In this document: piece by piece, positions 17,048 through 26,455 of the stretch | How positions within the stretch are numbered: position 1 is the first letter of the stretch | How the letters are laid out: each line of letters begins with the position of its first letter | From: Acidimicrobiia bacterium | Lineage (GTDB): Bacteria; Actinomycetota; Acidimicrobiia; Acidimicrobiales; SKKL01 | Length of the DNA: 64,000 nucleotides | Reading direction: 5' to 3' | Assembly (NCBI GenBank): GCA_041676705.1 | Contig: JBAYRL010000002.1 | Location: forward strand, 186,001-250,000 | The notes under the pieces: generated by a model | What the model was told of the DNA's origin: nothing | The model's input: only the letters and a program-made list of their open reading frames with translations | Database searches by the model: none | Program-made: the position numbers and the translations under genes

Positions 17048-17061
17048 ATGGCAACCACCCG

Positions 17062-18369
17062 ATGACACCCGCTCGCCTCTTAGTACTTCTGTACTCGCTG
17101 GCCCTCGCCTTAGGCACGGTGTTGTTGCTGCTTCCATACGCCACCCGAGGTCCGGCTGCTCCCTTCGACATCGCCTTCTTCACCGCCACGTCAGCCATTT
17201 CGGTAACCGGCTTGGTAGTAGTTGACACCCACAGCTACTGGAGCGGTTTTGGCCATTTAGTCATCTTGGCGCTCATTCAGCTGGGCGGACTTGGAATTGT
17301 GACGCTTGGGTCGATCGCCGGTTTGGTGGTGTCACGACGCCTGGGGCTAAGCGGACGGCGCTTGGCGCAACTCGAAAGCGGGCTCGATCTGGGCGACGTC
17401 CGTCATGTGTTACGAACCGTGCTCAAAATCGCGGCCGTGGTTGAAGCGACCACTTTTGTACTTCTGACCGGCGTGTTCTATTTCCTTCACCATGCCGCCT
17501 TCCCCGAGGCACTGCGTTTAGGTGGCTTCCACGCCATTTCGGCCTTCAACAACTCGGGCTTTTCGCTCTTTAGCAATAGCTTGGAAGACTATGTGACTGA
17601 CCCCTTTATCTGCGGAATTGTAGCTTGTGCCGTGCTTATCGGGGCCGTTGGTTTTCCGGTGCTGACCGACATTCGACGCAACCATCTCTCACCGAGGCGC
17701 TGGAGTCTGCACACAAAGTTGACCCTCTCGGCCATGGGTGCCGTGCTGGGGGTCAGTGCCCTTATTTTTTTGTGGTTCGAATGGACCAACCCAGCCACCC
17801 TCGGCGAGCTTCAAACCAGCGGAAAAATATTGGCGTCGTTCTTCAACACCTCCATGCGAACAGCCGGATTTTCGAGCATCGACTTTGGTCAGCTGAACGA
17901 AACAACCCAACTGGCCACCATTGTTTCCATGTTCATCGGCGGAGGTAGCGTTTCGGCCGCCGGAGGAATAAAAGTAACGACTTTGGCCCTAATTCTCTTA
18001 GCGGTGATAACTGAATATCGAGGCGATCAAGACGTTACGGCCTTTAGACGCCGCATCCCGCCAGAGGCGATTCGCCAAGCTGTCGCCATCACACTGACTG
18101 GAGTAGTAGCCGTTTTAACTGTGACGATGCTGATCTTGGCAATTGAAAAATTCCCTCTCACGAACACCCTCTTTGAAGTGACCTCGGCGGCAAGTATTGT
18201 CGGGCTATCAACTGGTCTTTCCGGCGAGCTAAACACCGCTAGCCGCCTTATCATCACCGTACTAATGCTTTTGGGCCGTCTAGGGCCCATGACCGTAGGC
18301 GCGGCGCTCATGCTAAGAGAGCGTCAACGTCTTTATCGTTTCGCGCAGGAGCGTCCCATCGTTGGCTAA
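17062..18369 (+). CDS. TrkH/KtrB-type potassium channel subunit, second copy
   Basis: This 435-residue protein is a paralogue of its upstream neighbour with the same fold. The pore loops are SAISVTGL, FNNSGF, RTAGFSS and ASIVGLSTGL, so all four filter glycines remain. The two copies share patterns such as VILxLIQLGGLGI and end alike (QERPIVG versus EERPMVG), which points to tandem duplication. Differences in the first and last pore loops may change affinity or ion preference. Its stop overlaps the TTG start of the trkA gene, so translation is probably coupled. Confidence 0.92.
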   Translation: MTPARLLVLLYSLALALGTVLLLLPYATRGPAAPFDIAFFTATSAISVTGLVVVDTHSYWSGFGHLVILALIQLGGLGIVTLGSIAGLVVSRRLGLSGRRLAQLESGLDLGDVRHVLRTVLKIAAVVEATTFVLLTGVFYFLHHAAFPEALRLGGFHAISAFNNSGFSLFSNSLEDYVTDPFICGIVACAVLIGAVGFPVLTDIRRNHLSPRRWSLHTKLTLSAMGAVLGVSALIFLWFEWTNPATLGELQTSGKILASFFNTSMRTAGFSSIDFGQLNETTQLATIVSMFIGGGSVSAAGGIKVTTLALILLAVITEYRGDQDVTAFRRRIPPEAIRQAVAITLTGVVAVLTVTMLILAIEKFPLTNTLFEVTSAASIVGLSTGLSGELNTASRLIITVLMLLGRLGPMTVGAALMLRERQRLYRFAQERPIVG

Positions 18370-19090
18370 TCGATCACATTCACATCCCAACTCGGCAGAA
18401 TATGTGGAGTGGCGCCCCGAACCATCTGGTTTAATCGGCTCGTGGAACGAAGTCTTGGTAGTTGGTCTGGGACGATTCGGCTCGGCCTTAGGCGTAACAC
18501 TTGAACATTTGGGTTACGAAGTCTTAGGGGTCGATGCAGACGCCGAAGTCGTCCAGCAAATGGCAAACAGCCTGACATATGTGGTGGAGGCCGATGCCAC
18601 CAACTCGGCAGCCTTGGAACAAATTGGGGCCGCAGATTTCGAATGTGCTGTGGTTTGTATCAGCGACGATATTGAGGCCAGCATCTTGTCGGTGGCAGCC
18701 TTACACGACCTGGGTATTAACAGTATTTGGGCTAAGGCGATCACACGCTCCCACGGTCGTATCCTGCGCCGAGTAGGGGCCGACGCTGTGGTTTACCCCG
18801 AACATGACATGGGAGTTCGCGTGGCCCATATGGTGACCGGGCGAATGATTGACTACATCGAACTTGACCCAGGTTTCGTTTTGGTTGAAACGCTGGTTCC
18901 TAAAGAGGCACAGGGAAAAACACTGCTCGACGCTCAGCTGCGCGCCAAGTACAACGTGACCGTGGTGTGCATAAAACCCCACGGGCAGAATTTCACCTAC
19001 GCCACACCTGACACCATGATGAACGAAGGCGACATCCTGCTAATCGCCGGAGAAACCCAAAGCGCCGAACGCTTCGCCAATATCGACTAG
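18362..19090 (+). CDS. TrkA/KtrA potassium uptake regulator (RCK)
   Basis: The 242-residue cytosolic protein has an RCK-N Rossmann domain (VVGLGRFGSALG at about residues 33-44, acidic GVDAD at the end of beta 2) and an RCK-C domain from about residue 160 (VPKEAQGKTLLDAQLRAKYN). It forms the nucleotide-sensing ring that gates TrkH/KtrB channels. The first 28 residues before the Rossmann fold are an unusual polar extension. The TTG start overlaps the stop of the second channel gene by 8 bases. One regulator serving two channels is implied by the operon. Confidence 0.9.
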   Translation: MANRSHSHPNSAEYVEWRPEPSGLIGSWNEVLVVGLGRFGSALGVTLEHLGYEVLGVDADAEVVQQMANSLTYVVEADATNSAALEQIGAADFECAVVCISDDIEASILSVAALHDLGINSIWAKAITRSHGRILRRVGADAVVYPEHDMGVRVAHMVTGRMIDYIELDPGFVLVETLVPKEAQGKTLLDAQLRAKYNVTVVCIKPHGQNFTYATPDTMMNEGDILLIAGETQSAERFANID

Positions 19091-19213
19091 GGCCATGTCA
19101 CCCCCACCCCATCGATTCAGGACCTTTGGCCCAATGTGCGACGCCTATCAGCCATGGCGCTTGTTTCTGACTAGCTTCGTCCAAACCAGCCGAAACTATA
19201 TCGAAAGTTAACT

Positions 19214-19819
19214 ATGCCCGAACCAAGCCAGTGGGTGCAGATCACCCAAGCCAACCCCAACCATTCGGTCGCCTACATCGACCGTTTCCGCCAAATGGAG
19301 GCGCAAGGCCGTGATCTAGGTGGCGAGGCACGCCTCATCGATGCCATGGTCGGCCGCAACGCTCACATCCTTGACGCTGGTTGCGGGCCGGGCCGAGTTA
19401 GTGGCCGCCTGGCTGCCATGGGGCATCGAGTCGTGGGGGTTGACGTTGACCCAATCCTGATCGAAGCTGCCGAAGCCGACCACCCTGGACCTCGGTACTT
19501 CACTGGAGATTTAGCTGAACTCGACTTAGCGGCCAAAGGAATCACAGAAGGTTTCGAGGCCATAGTGAGCGCCGGAAACGTGATGACGTTTTTGGCACCC
19601 AGCACCCGCATCGAGGTGCTGCGCCGTCTAGGCCACCACTTGGCCGACAATGGCCGAGTGGTAATTGGTTTCGGGGTGGGTCGCGGTTACGAATACAGCG
19701 AGTTTCTCAACGATGTCGCCACGGCAGGCCTCGAACCTGACGTGCTGCTCGGCACCTGGGATTTGCGGGCCTTTACAACGAACTCCGACTTCTTGGTGGC
19801 TATTCTTCGCCGAGCCTAA
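19214..19819 (+). CDS. Class I SAM-dependent methyltransferase
   Basis: The 201-residue protein has the Rossmann-fold methyltransferase motifs: motif I ILDAGCGPGRVSG at about residues 52-64, motif II acidic residue in GVDVDP at about 74, the YFTGDLAELDL segment, and motif post-I through FEAIVSAGNVMTFL. The substrate cannot be told. A short N-terminal helix (NHSVAYIDRFRQMEAQG) is typical of small actinobacterial methyltransferases. TATATC at 19,197-19,202 is a possible -10 box 11 bases before the ATG, giving a very short leader. A strong hairpin follows the gene. Confidence 0.85.
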   Translation: MPEPSQWVQITQANPNHSVAYIDRFRQMEAQGRDLGGEARLIDAMVGRNAHILDAGCGPGRVSGRLAAMGHRVVGVDVDPILIEAAEADHPGPRYFTGDLAELDLAAKGITEGFEAIVSAGNVMTFLAPSTRIEVLRRLGHHLADNGRVVIGFGVGRGYEYSEFLNDVATAGLEPDVLLGTWDLRAFTTNSDFLVAILRRA

Positions 19820-19851
19820 CAGCTTTGCCGGCCACGACCGCGGCTTATCAG

Positions 19852-19882
19852 AGCTACTATAAAGGCGGGCTTTATAGTAGCT
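19852..19882 (+). terminator. Perfect 13-bp hairpin between convergent genes
   Basis: AGCTACTATAAAG at 19,852-19,864 and its exact complement at 19,870-19,882 enclose a GCGGG loop. The stem is A/T-rich and followed by TTAGGG rather than a T-run. Its position between the ends of the methyltransferase gene and aroC suggests a two-way terminator. Confidence 0.6.
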
Positions 19883-19921
19883 TTAGGGTGGCTGACCTGG
19901 TGTTTTACACCTACAGAGCCC

Positions 19922-21007
19922 CTAGAGAACGTCTACCGCTTTTTGGCGCAACCATAAGTCGGCCAACACCAACAACGTCATTGCTTCTACCAGGGGTACG
20001 GCCCTAGGCAAAACGCACGGGTCGTGGCGGCCTTTAGCTTCAAGGGTTACCGGATTGTGGTCGCGATCGACCGTTTGTTGGGCCGAAGAAATGGTGCTGG
20101 TGGGTTTAAAAGCCACCCGAATTATCAAATCTTCGCCGTTCGAAATTCCGCCTTGCACCCCACCGGAATGGTTGGTGGTGGTGTGCACACGACCATCTTC
20201 ACCCGGCACAAACGGGTCGTTGTGACTAAGACCCGTCATGCGGGTGCTGCTAAAGCCGCTACCAACTTCAACGCCTTTGACAGCTGGTAACGAAAACATG
20301 GCGGCTCCCAAGAGGGCATCCAGCTTGTCGAAGACCGGATCACCCAAACCAACTGGCATATTACGAGCCACACAAGTAACTACGCCGCCTAATGAATCGC
20401 CGTCACGCCGTGCCTGTTCAATAGCGCTTTCCATCTTGGCGGCCGCGTCAGGGTCGGGGCAGCGCGTAGGCCCAGCCTCAACCTCAGCCAAAGTAACGCT
20501 GCGGTGGTCAACCTCGGCATCAATGTTGTATATAGAACTGACCCACGCCAAAACTTCTACGTTGGCGACGGCTTCCAGCATGAGGCGAGCCAAAGCTCCG
20601 CCCGCAACTCGGCCGATGGTCTCTCGAGCTGAAGAACGACCCCCACCCTGCCAATTTCGCACCCCATATTTAGCTTCGTAGGTGTAGTCGGCGTGACTAG
20701 GGCGAAAAACGTCTTTCAGATGGTCATAGGCGTGCGGGCGGGCGTCAGTGTTGCGTACCAGCATGGCAATGGGGCTACCGAGCGCCAAACCTTCAAAGGT
20801 GCCCGAAAGTATTTCCACCTCGTCGGCTTCTTGGCGTTGGGTCACCAGACGGCTTTGACCAGGTCGCCTCCGATCGAGATCGAATTGAACCTTGGCAACG
20901 TCAATCGGCAAGCGCGGCGGTACTCCATCCACCACAACGCCCACGCCACCACCGTGCGATTCCCCGAAGGTAGTGACCCTAAATAATTGTCCGAAGCTGT
21001 TTCCCAC
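19922..21007 (-). CDS. aroC: Chorismate synthase, E. coli/cyanobacterial type
   Basis: AroC (361 residues) turns 5-enolpyruvylshikimate-3-phosphate into chorismate with reduced FMN, the last shared step to aromatic amino acids. Signature segments are all present: TTFGESHG at 12-19, DLDRRRPGQSR, FRPSHADYTY at 101-110, GGGRSSARET at 121-130, and KGRHDPC near the end. The start (MGNSFGQLFRVTTFGESHG) and length match the E. coli/cyanobacterial/plant type. Actinobacterial enzymes that I recall are about 390-400 residues and begin near MLRWLTAGESHG. The GTG start abuts the glgP stop with no gap, so the two are co-transcribed despite unrelated roles. No other aro gene is nearby. Confidence 0.95.
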   Translation of the reverse strand: MGNSFGQLFRVTTFGESHGGGVGVVVDGVPPRLPIDVAKVQFDLDRRRPGQSRLVTQRQEADEVEILSGTFEGLALGSPIAMLVRNTDARPHAYDHLKDVFRPSHADYTYEAKYGVRNWQGGGRSSARETIGRVAGGALARLMLEAVANVEVLAWVSSIYNIDAEVDHRSVTLAEVEAGPTRCPDPDAAAKMESAIEQARRDGDSLGGVVTCVARNMPVGLGDPVFDKLDALLGAAMFSLPAVKGVEVGSGFSSTRMTGLSHNDPFVPGEDGRVHTTTNHSGGVQGGISNGEDLIIRVAFKPTSTISSAQQTVDRDHNPVTLEAKGRHDPCVLPRAVPLVEAMTLLVLADLWLRQKAVDVL

Positions 21008-23119
21008 CTAGTCCATCCTTTGGGGGTAGGCCTCGCCAGCACCGAAAGTGGCGTGGTGTTGTGAGGCGGGATCGTATAGTCGTTCACGGTAATCGTTCAC
21101 CATACGGGCGGCACTCACCCGCGGCCCGAGCGATGCCCAGGTGTGACGAACTCGGCCCAGCCAGCGAGATGAAAGCGCCTGGCCGCCTTCATAGAACAGG
21201 GGAACAATTTCTCCTCCGAACACGTCATACAAAACCGCCACTTCGGCAGCGTCGCGTTCAGACTGGTCAGCGAATTCCATAAATGACGGAATCGCCCAAC
21301 CGTTCGCACCATCGTGCATTTCGTCCCACCAGCCATCAAGCACTGAAAGGTTGAGTGCGCCGTTAATAGCCGCTTTCTCACCCGAGGTACCGCAAGCCTC
21401 ATACGGCCGAATCGGGTTGTTAAGCCAAACGTCCGAACCGTGATACAAAGCTCGGGCCACGCCAATGTCATAGTCGTCTAGAAAAACGAATTTGCCTTCG
21501 AGTTCAGGGTCGGCGCTGGCCTCCAGTGTTTGGCGCAACAGTGCTTTGCCCGGCTCATCGGCCGGGTGAGCCTTACCAGCGAACACAATTTGCACTGGTC
21601 GGTCGGGGTTATTCAACAAGGCCACCAAGCGGTCGCGGTCTGATAGCAACAAAGTGGCACGTTTATAGGTGGCGAAACGGCGCGCAAACCCCACGGTAAG
21701 AGCGTGCGGGTCAAGGGCCATCTCAGCGTTTGGAACTCCTCGGGCAGCTAAGCGTTCTCTCACAAAATGCACTAAACGGGTACGGGCCGCCACACGAACT
21801 TCGCGCATCTCCTCATCGGAAATGCTCATCACGTTGGACCATTCCTCCGGCGTGGCGTTGGGCCAGTGCCCACCAATCACCCGCTCAAAGAGGTGCTGTA
21901 CTTCCGGGGCGGCCCAGGTAGGTGCATGAACACCGTTGGTTACTGAAGTTATGGGCACTTCAAAATGAGGGGTGTTGGGCCAGATCGGCGCAAACATTTC
22001 TCGGCTTACTTTGCCGTGGAGCCTCGACACCCCATTGGCTCGGCCTGCCACCCGTAAACAAAAAGCTGCCATGTTGAACTCTTGGTCGCCATCAGCCGGA
22101 AAATAACCAAGCGACATAAGGTCAGACAGCTCGACCCCCACGCTTTGGCACCAATGGCTCAAATAGCGATCAATCAACTCACGCGAGAAACGGTCGATTC
22201 CGGCCGGTACTGGGGTATGGGTGGTGAACACCATCGACTGGCGCAAAGTGTTCACGGTGGTATCTAACGACTCGCCAGTATTAATAATGTGGGCACGTAT
22301 TCGTTCAAGCGCTAAGAACCCCGCGTGACCTTCGTTCAGGTGGAACACATGTGGGGTCATGCCCATGGCCGACAGCACCCGCACCCCGCCAATTCCAAGC
22401 ACCAGCTCTTGACGGAGTCGATGCTCTTGATCGCCACCATATAGTCGGTTGGTGATGTGCATGGCGGCTTCTGAGTTGCCTTCAACATGTGTATCCAACA
22501 AGTAGAGCGAGATACGCCCCACGTTGGCTTTCCACACCTGCACGGCCACCGCTTCGCCGCCAATCTGCACTGTGGTACGCGCCCCAGGGACCTGTTCTAA
22601 ACCAATCAGATGAGGATCAAGGTCGTGATAGTGCTCAATTTGGCCGACTTCTTGTTGAATTTCTTGGCGGAAGAAACCTTGCCGATAAAACAGCCCGATT
22701 CCGACTAGGGAAAGATCGTGATCACTAGCTGCTTTAAGGTGATCACCGGCCAAGACACCCAGTCCGCCTGAATACTGAGGCAAGCTTTCAGCAACGCCAA
22801 ATTCAGGTGAGAAGTAGGCTACCTGAGGCACCAGACGTGCGCTGGCGGTACCCAGGTATCCCATTAGGTCGTCATAACAGGCCGCCGTGTCCGCCACGAA
22901 GGTCTCGTCGTTAACCAGTTCGTCCCATTCCGGGTTATTGAGGCTGGCTAACATCGCCAATGGGGCACGCTGGCCCACTTCCCAACCATCGGTCGCAATC
23001 CGGGTGAATAGGCGTTGGGTCGGAAGGTCCCACACCCAACGGAAATTACGGGCCAGTGTTTCGAGCTTCGAGCGAAGTTCCGCTCGAGCGTCGTTTTGAG
23101 TATCGCTATCGGGACTCAC
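21008..23119 (-). CDS. glgP: Alpha-glucan (glycogen) phosphorylase
   Basis: This 703-residue enzyme releases glucose-1-phosphate from alpha-1,4-glucan ends. It is the short type with an N-terminal DUF3417 domain (about residues 12-125, NFRWVWDLPTQRLF). The phosphorylase core follows (AYFSPEFGVAESLPQYSGGL, FHLNEGHAGF, THTPVPAGIDRF). The pyridoxal-phosphate site is EACGTSGEKAAINGALN, whose lysine forms the Schiff base. It is transcribed together with aroC downstream and away from pepF. It fits the glycogen genes 4 kb away as the breakdown arm. Confidence 0.94.
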   Translation of the reverse strand: MSPDSDTQNDARAELRSKLETLARNFRWVWDLPTQRLFTRIATDGWEVGQRAPLAMLASLNNPEWDELVNDETFVADTAACYDDLMGYLGTASARLVPQVAYFSPEFGVAESLPQYSGGLGVLAGDHLKAASDHDLSLVGIGLFYRQGFFRQEIQQEVGQIEHYHDLDPHLIGLEQVPGARTTVQIGGEAVAVQVWKANVGRISLYLLDTHVEGNSEAAMHITNRLYGGDQEHRLRQELVLGIGGVRVLSAMGMTPHVFHLNEGHAGFLALERIRAHIINTGESLDTTVNTLRQSMVFTTHTPVPAGIDRFSRELIDRYLSHWCQSVGVELSDLMSLGYFPADGDQEFNMAAFCLRVAGRANGVSRLHGKVSREMFAPIWPNTPHFEVPITSVTNGVHAPTWAAPEVQHLFERVIGGHWPNATPEEWSNVMSISDEEMREVRVAARTRLVHFVRERLAARGVPNAEMALDPHALTVGFARRFATYKRATLLLSDRDRLVALLNNPDRPVQIVFAGKAHPADEPGKALLRQTLEASADPELEGKFVFLDDYDIGVARALYHGSDVWLNNPIRPYEACGTSGEKAAINGALNLSVLDGWWDEMHDGANGWAIPSFMEFADQSERDAAEVAVLYDVFGGEIVPLFYEGGQALSSRWLGRVRHTWASLGPRVSAARMVNDYRERLYDPASQHHATFGAGEAYPQRMD

Positions 23120-23186
23120 CTATAGAAGGCTAGCGAGCTATAAGCGTCTAGGTTAAATAGGGCAAGACTTCCAGAGGGACAATTTT

Positions 23187-25013
23187 ATGACTGCAACTGC
23201 ACATGACTCTTCGACGAGCGACCCTGCTTTGGCTGATTTGGGTGCCCTTGATGTGGCCTGGGACTTGGAACCGCTACTGCAGGTCGATGAGGGGGGCAGC
23301 GTCGAGAGCCTTCTGTCTAAAGCCGACGCCCTAGCCGATCGCTTAGCAGAAAAACGTGGTTTGGTAGCCACCTTTACCGCCACTGATTTGGCCGAGTTTA
23401 TGACGTCCTTAGCCGACCTTCATGATGTTTTGGGTCGGGCCGGCTCGTACGCTGGTTTGCGTTTTGCGGTCGACACTGCCGATGCCGAGGTTGCTGCCAC
23501 TATGCAGAAGGTGGAAGAACACTCGGTGGCGGTGAGCACAAAATTGCTGTTCTTCGAACTGGAATGGGCACAGTTAGACGATGCGGCGGCGGAGCAGCTA
23601 CTGAGCTCCAATGATTTAGCGTGGTGTGCTCATCATCTACGTTCAATTCGCCGTTACCGCGACCACTTGCTCTCTGAGCCCGAAGAAAGAATTCTGGCTG
23701 AGAAATCAATCTCCGGTGCTTCAGCTTGGGCACGTCTTTTCTCGGAACAAACCTCGGCCATTGTGGTTGAGTTGCCAAGTGGCCCGGCCAAACTTGAAAT
23801 GGCCCTGTCACTGTTGGCCGACCCCAGTCATCAAATGCGTAGAACCGCCGCCGAAGCGATTACCGAGGCCCTGAATCCGGGTTTACGCACCCGAGCTTTC
23901 ATTTACAATACGCTCTTGGCCGACAAAGCCACCGACGATCGGTTGCGTTCGTATCCCACCTGGATAACCAGTCGAAACCTAGCTAATGAAGCCACCGACG
24001 AGTCGGTGCAGGCCCTCGTTGATTCGGTTCAAGCCCGCTACGACATTCCCCAGGCCTGGTATCGGTTGAAGGCCAAAATTTTAGGTGTCGACCGCCTGGC
24101 CGATTATGACCGAATGGCTTCGGTAGCCGAATCTGAAAGCCAAGTTGGTTGGGCCGAAGCACGCGAATTAGTGCTTGATGCCTACCAGTCTTTCTCACCT
24201 GAAATGGCTGAAATCGCCGAACGTTTCTTTGCCGAGAATTGGATTGACGCCCCGGTGCGAGATGCCAAGCGACCCGGCGCGTTTTGTGCCTACACGGTGC
24301 CATCACACCACCCGTACCTTATGTTGAACTGGACAGGTCGACGCCGTGATGTGCTTACTTTGGCACATGAGATGGGCCACGGTTTGCATGCCTATTTGTC
24401 ACGAGAACAGGGTATTTTTCATCAGTCAACACCGCTAACCTTGGCCGAAACAGCCTCGGTCTTTGGCGAGACCGTGACCTTCGGTCGGCTGCTAGAGGCC
24501 ACCACCGACCCTCGAGAGCGACTCGCTCTTCTAGCTGAGAGCATAGAAGGTGCGATCGCCACGGTATTTCGCCAAACCGCCATGAACCGATTCGAAAATG
24601 CCGTTCATCTGGCGCGGCGTGAACAGGGTGAGCTGTCGGTAGATACTTTTGGCCAACATTGGCTTGAAACCCAAGGTGAAATGTTGGGCGACGCGGTGGA
24701 GCTAAGCCCCGGCTATGCCACCTGGTGGTCATACATCCCACATTTCATTGGGACCCCCGGCTACGTGTACGCCTACGCCTACGGCCAGCTCTTGGCACTC
24801 TCGGTGTACGCCCGCTACGAAACCGAAGGCCACGATTTCGTTTCTCGATATATGGATCTGCTTTCCTCAGGCGGTTCGTTACCACCAGAAGAGTTGGGCT
24901 TGATTGTGGGTGTAGATTTGTCGGACCCCGGCTTTTGGGACGGCGGTTTGGCTATCGTGCAATCACAACTTGAGGCGGCTGAAACGGCGGCCCATGACGC
25001 AGGAGTGCTTTGA
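23187..25013 (+). CDS. pepF: Oligoendopeptidase F, M3 metallopeptidase
   Basis: The 608-residue cytosolic peptidase degrades short peptides. The zinc motif HEMGH lies at residues 394-398 (H394, E395, H398), and the third zinc ligand is supplied downstream in LTLAETASVFGE. The helical N-terminal half with a PepF/M3_N domain is present. AGAGGG precedes the ATG by about 11 bases. The aldehyde dehydrogenase gene begins three bases after the stop, so they are one transcript. The gene is divergent from glgP over a 67-base gap. Confidence 0.93.
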   Translation: MTATAHDSSTSDPALADLGALDVAWDLEPLLQVDEGGSVESLLSKADALADRLAEKRGLVATFTATDLAEFMTSLADLHDVLGRAGSYAGLRFAVDTADAEVAATMQKVEEHSVAVSTKLLFFELEWAQLDDAAAEQLLSSNDLAWCAHHLRSIRRYRDHLLSEPEERILAEKSISGASAWARLFSEQTSAIVVELPSGPAKLEMALSLLADPSHQMRRTAAEAITEALNPGLRTRAFIYNTLLADKATDDRLRSYPTWITSRNLANEATDESVQALVDSVQARYDIPQAWYRLKAKILGVDRLADYDRMASVAESESQVGWAEARELVLDAYQSFSPEMAEIAERFFAENWIDAPVRDAKRPGAFCAYTVPSHHPYLMLNWTGRRRDVLTLAHEMGHGLHAYLSREQGIFHQSTPLTLAETASVFGETVTFGRLLEATTDPRERLALLAESIEGAIATVFRQTAMNRFENAVHLARREQGELSVDTFGQHWLETQGEMLGDAVELSPGYATWWSYIPHFIGTPGYVYAYAYGQLLALSVYARYETEGHDFVSRYMDLLSSGGSLPPEELGLIVGVDLSDPGFWDGGLAIVQSQLEAAETAAHDAGVL

Positions 25014-25016
25014 ACG

Positions 25017-26402
25017 ATGATCATTAAGCAACCCAGCCAGTTGGTCGACGAGTTACGCCAAACCTTTCGTTCCGGAAAAACTAGAGCCCTTAGCTGGCGT
25101 AGCGAGCAGCTTTTGGCGCTGAAGCGTATGCTGGTTGATAACGAGCCCATGCTGGCAGCGGCACTAGAGGCCGATCTTGGCAAGTCTCCTATCGAGGCTT
25201 ACACCACTGAAATTGGGTTTTGCCTTAACGAAATCGACCATGCCCTAAAGAACCTGGGGGCCTGGGTCGAGCCTCGCAAGGTGAAGGTTCCCTTGTCACA
25301 ACGACCAGGCCGGGCCGAGGTAATTCCCGAACCTCGCGGGGTGACCTTCATCATCGCACCGTGGAATTACCCCCTCCACTTGTTGGTGGCACCTTTAACA
25401 GCTGCCATCGCGGCTGGGAACACGGTGGTGGCGAAACCCTCAGAATTGTCACCGGCCACTTCAAAGGTTTTAGGTGAGTTAATTCCCAAATATCTAGACG
25501 ACGAAGCAATCGCCTTGGTGGAAGGTGATGCCAGCGTTGCCGAAGCGTTGCTTGAGGTTCGTTTCGACCACATCTTCTTTACCGGAGGCGGACGTATCGC
25601 CACCAAAGTTTTGGCCGCGGCGGCACCTCACCTGACTCCGGTGACACTTGAGTTGGGTGGGAAATCACCAGCTTTGGTTGATGCCAGTGCCAATTTGGCG
25701 TCAACTGCTCGCCGGATTGCTTTCGGTCGTTTTCTTAACGCCGGTCAAACCTGTGTGGCACCCGATTATGTGTTGGTGCATCGTTCACAAGAAGAAGAAC
25801 TGGTGGGCCTGATCGCCGAAACGGTAGGTCAGTTCTTTGGCGAGAACCCACAAGAATCACCCGACTATGGCCGAATTATCAACGAACACCACGCCCGGCG
25901 TTTAGCCAATCTTATTGACGAAGGCGGCTGGGACCATTTGGTGATTGGCGGTCAGGTTGATATTGATGATCGCTACATTGCCCCCACCGTTATGTCTGGA
26001 GTCGACCTGGATTCGGCGGTCATGGCCGATGAGATTTTTGGTCCGATTCTTCCGGTGATCGCCGTTGATTCGATGGATGACGCCATCGATATTGTTAACG
26101 ATCGGCCGCAACCGCTTTCGCTTTACATTTTTTCAGAAGACGACAACATGGTGGAACACATAATCGGTAACACCAGCTCGGGTGGTGTTTGTGTGAACCA
26201 CACCTTATTGCAGCTTGGAGTGCCCGATTTACCCTTTGGTGGCGTGGGCCCATCAGGTATGGGTGCCTATCACGGCCAGGCCGGATTCGAAGAGTTCAGC
26301 CACCTAAAGTCAGTGTTTCACAAAGCCTCGAAGCCCGACCCATCAATCATGTATCCCCCGTACAGCAAGCTAAAAACCCGAATCATTCGGGCGGCGCTAT
26401 AG
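25017..26402 (+). CDS. Aldehyde dehydrogenase family protein
   Basis: The 461-residue enzyme oxidises an aldehyde to the acid with NAD(P)+. The catalytic cysteine is C246 in NAGQTCVAPDY and the general base E212 in LELGGKSP. The cofactor segments IIAPWNYP and AAGNTVVAKPSE are standard. The length and the absence of an N-terminal extension fit the class 3 group (fatty or aromatic aldehyde). The glycine motif reads FTGGGRIA where FTGS(T)xxG is usual, a mild oddity. The physiological substrate cannot be inferred from the neighbours (pepF and prmA). Confidence 0.92.
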   Translation: MIIKQPSQLVDELRQTFRSGKTRALSWRSEQLLALKRMLVDNEPMLAAALEADLGKSPIEAYTTEIGFCLNEIDHALKNLGAWVEPRKVKVPLSQRPGRAEVIPEPRGVTFIIAPWNYPLHLLVAPLTAAIAAGNTVVAKPSELSPATSKVLGELIPKYLDDEAIALVEGDASVAEALLEVRFDHIFFTGGGRIATKVLAAAAPHLTPVTLELGGKSPALVDASANLASTARRIAFGRFLNAGQTCVAPDYVLVHRSQEEELVGLIAETVGQFFGENPQESPDYGRIINEHHARRLANLIDEGGWDHLVIGGQVDIDDRYIAPTVMSGVDLDSAVMADEIFGPILPVIAVDSMDDAIDIVNDRPQPLSLYIFSEDDNMVEHIIGNTSSGGVCVNHTLLQLGVPDLPFGGVGPSGMGAYHGQAGFEEFSHLKSVFHKASKPDPSIMYPPYSKLKTRIIRAAL

Positions 26403-26455
26403 CAACTCTTCGGCGTTAATAGCACCACGGGGTTCAAAAGCGTAAGAGGCAGCTA

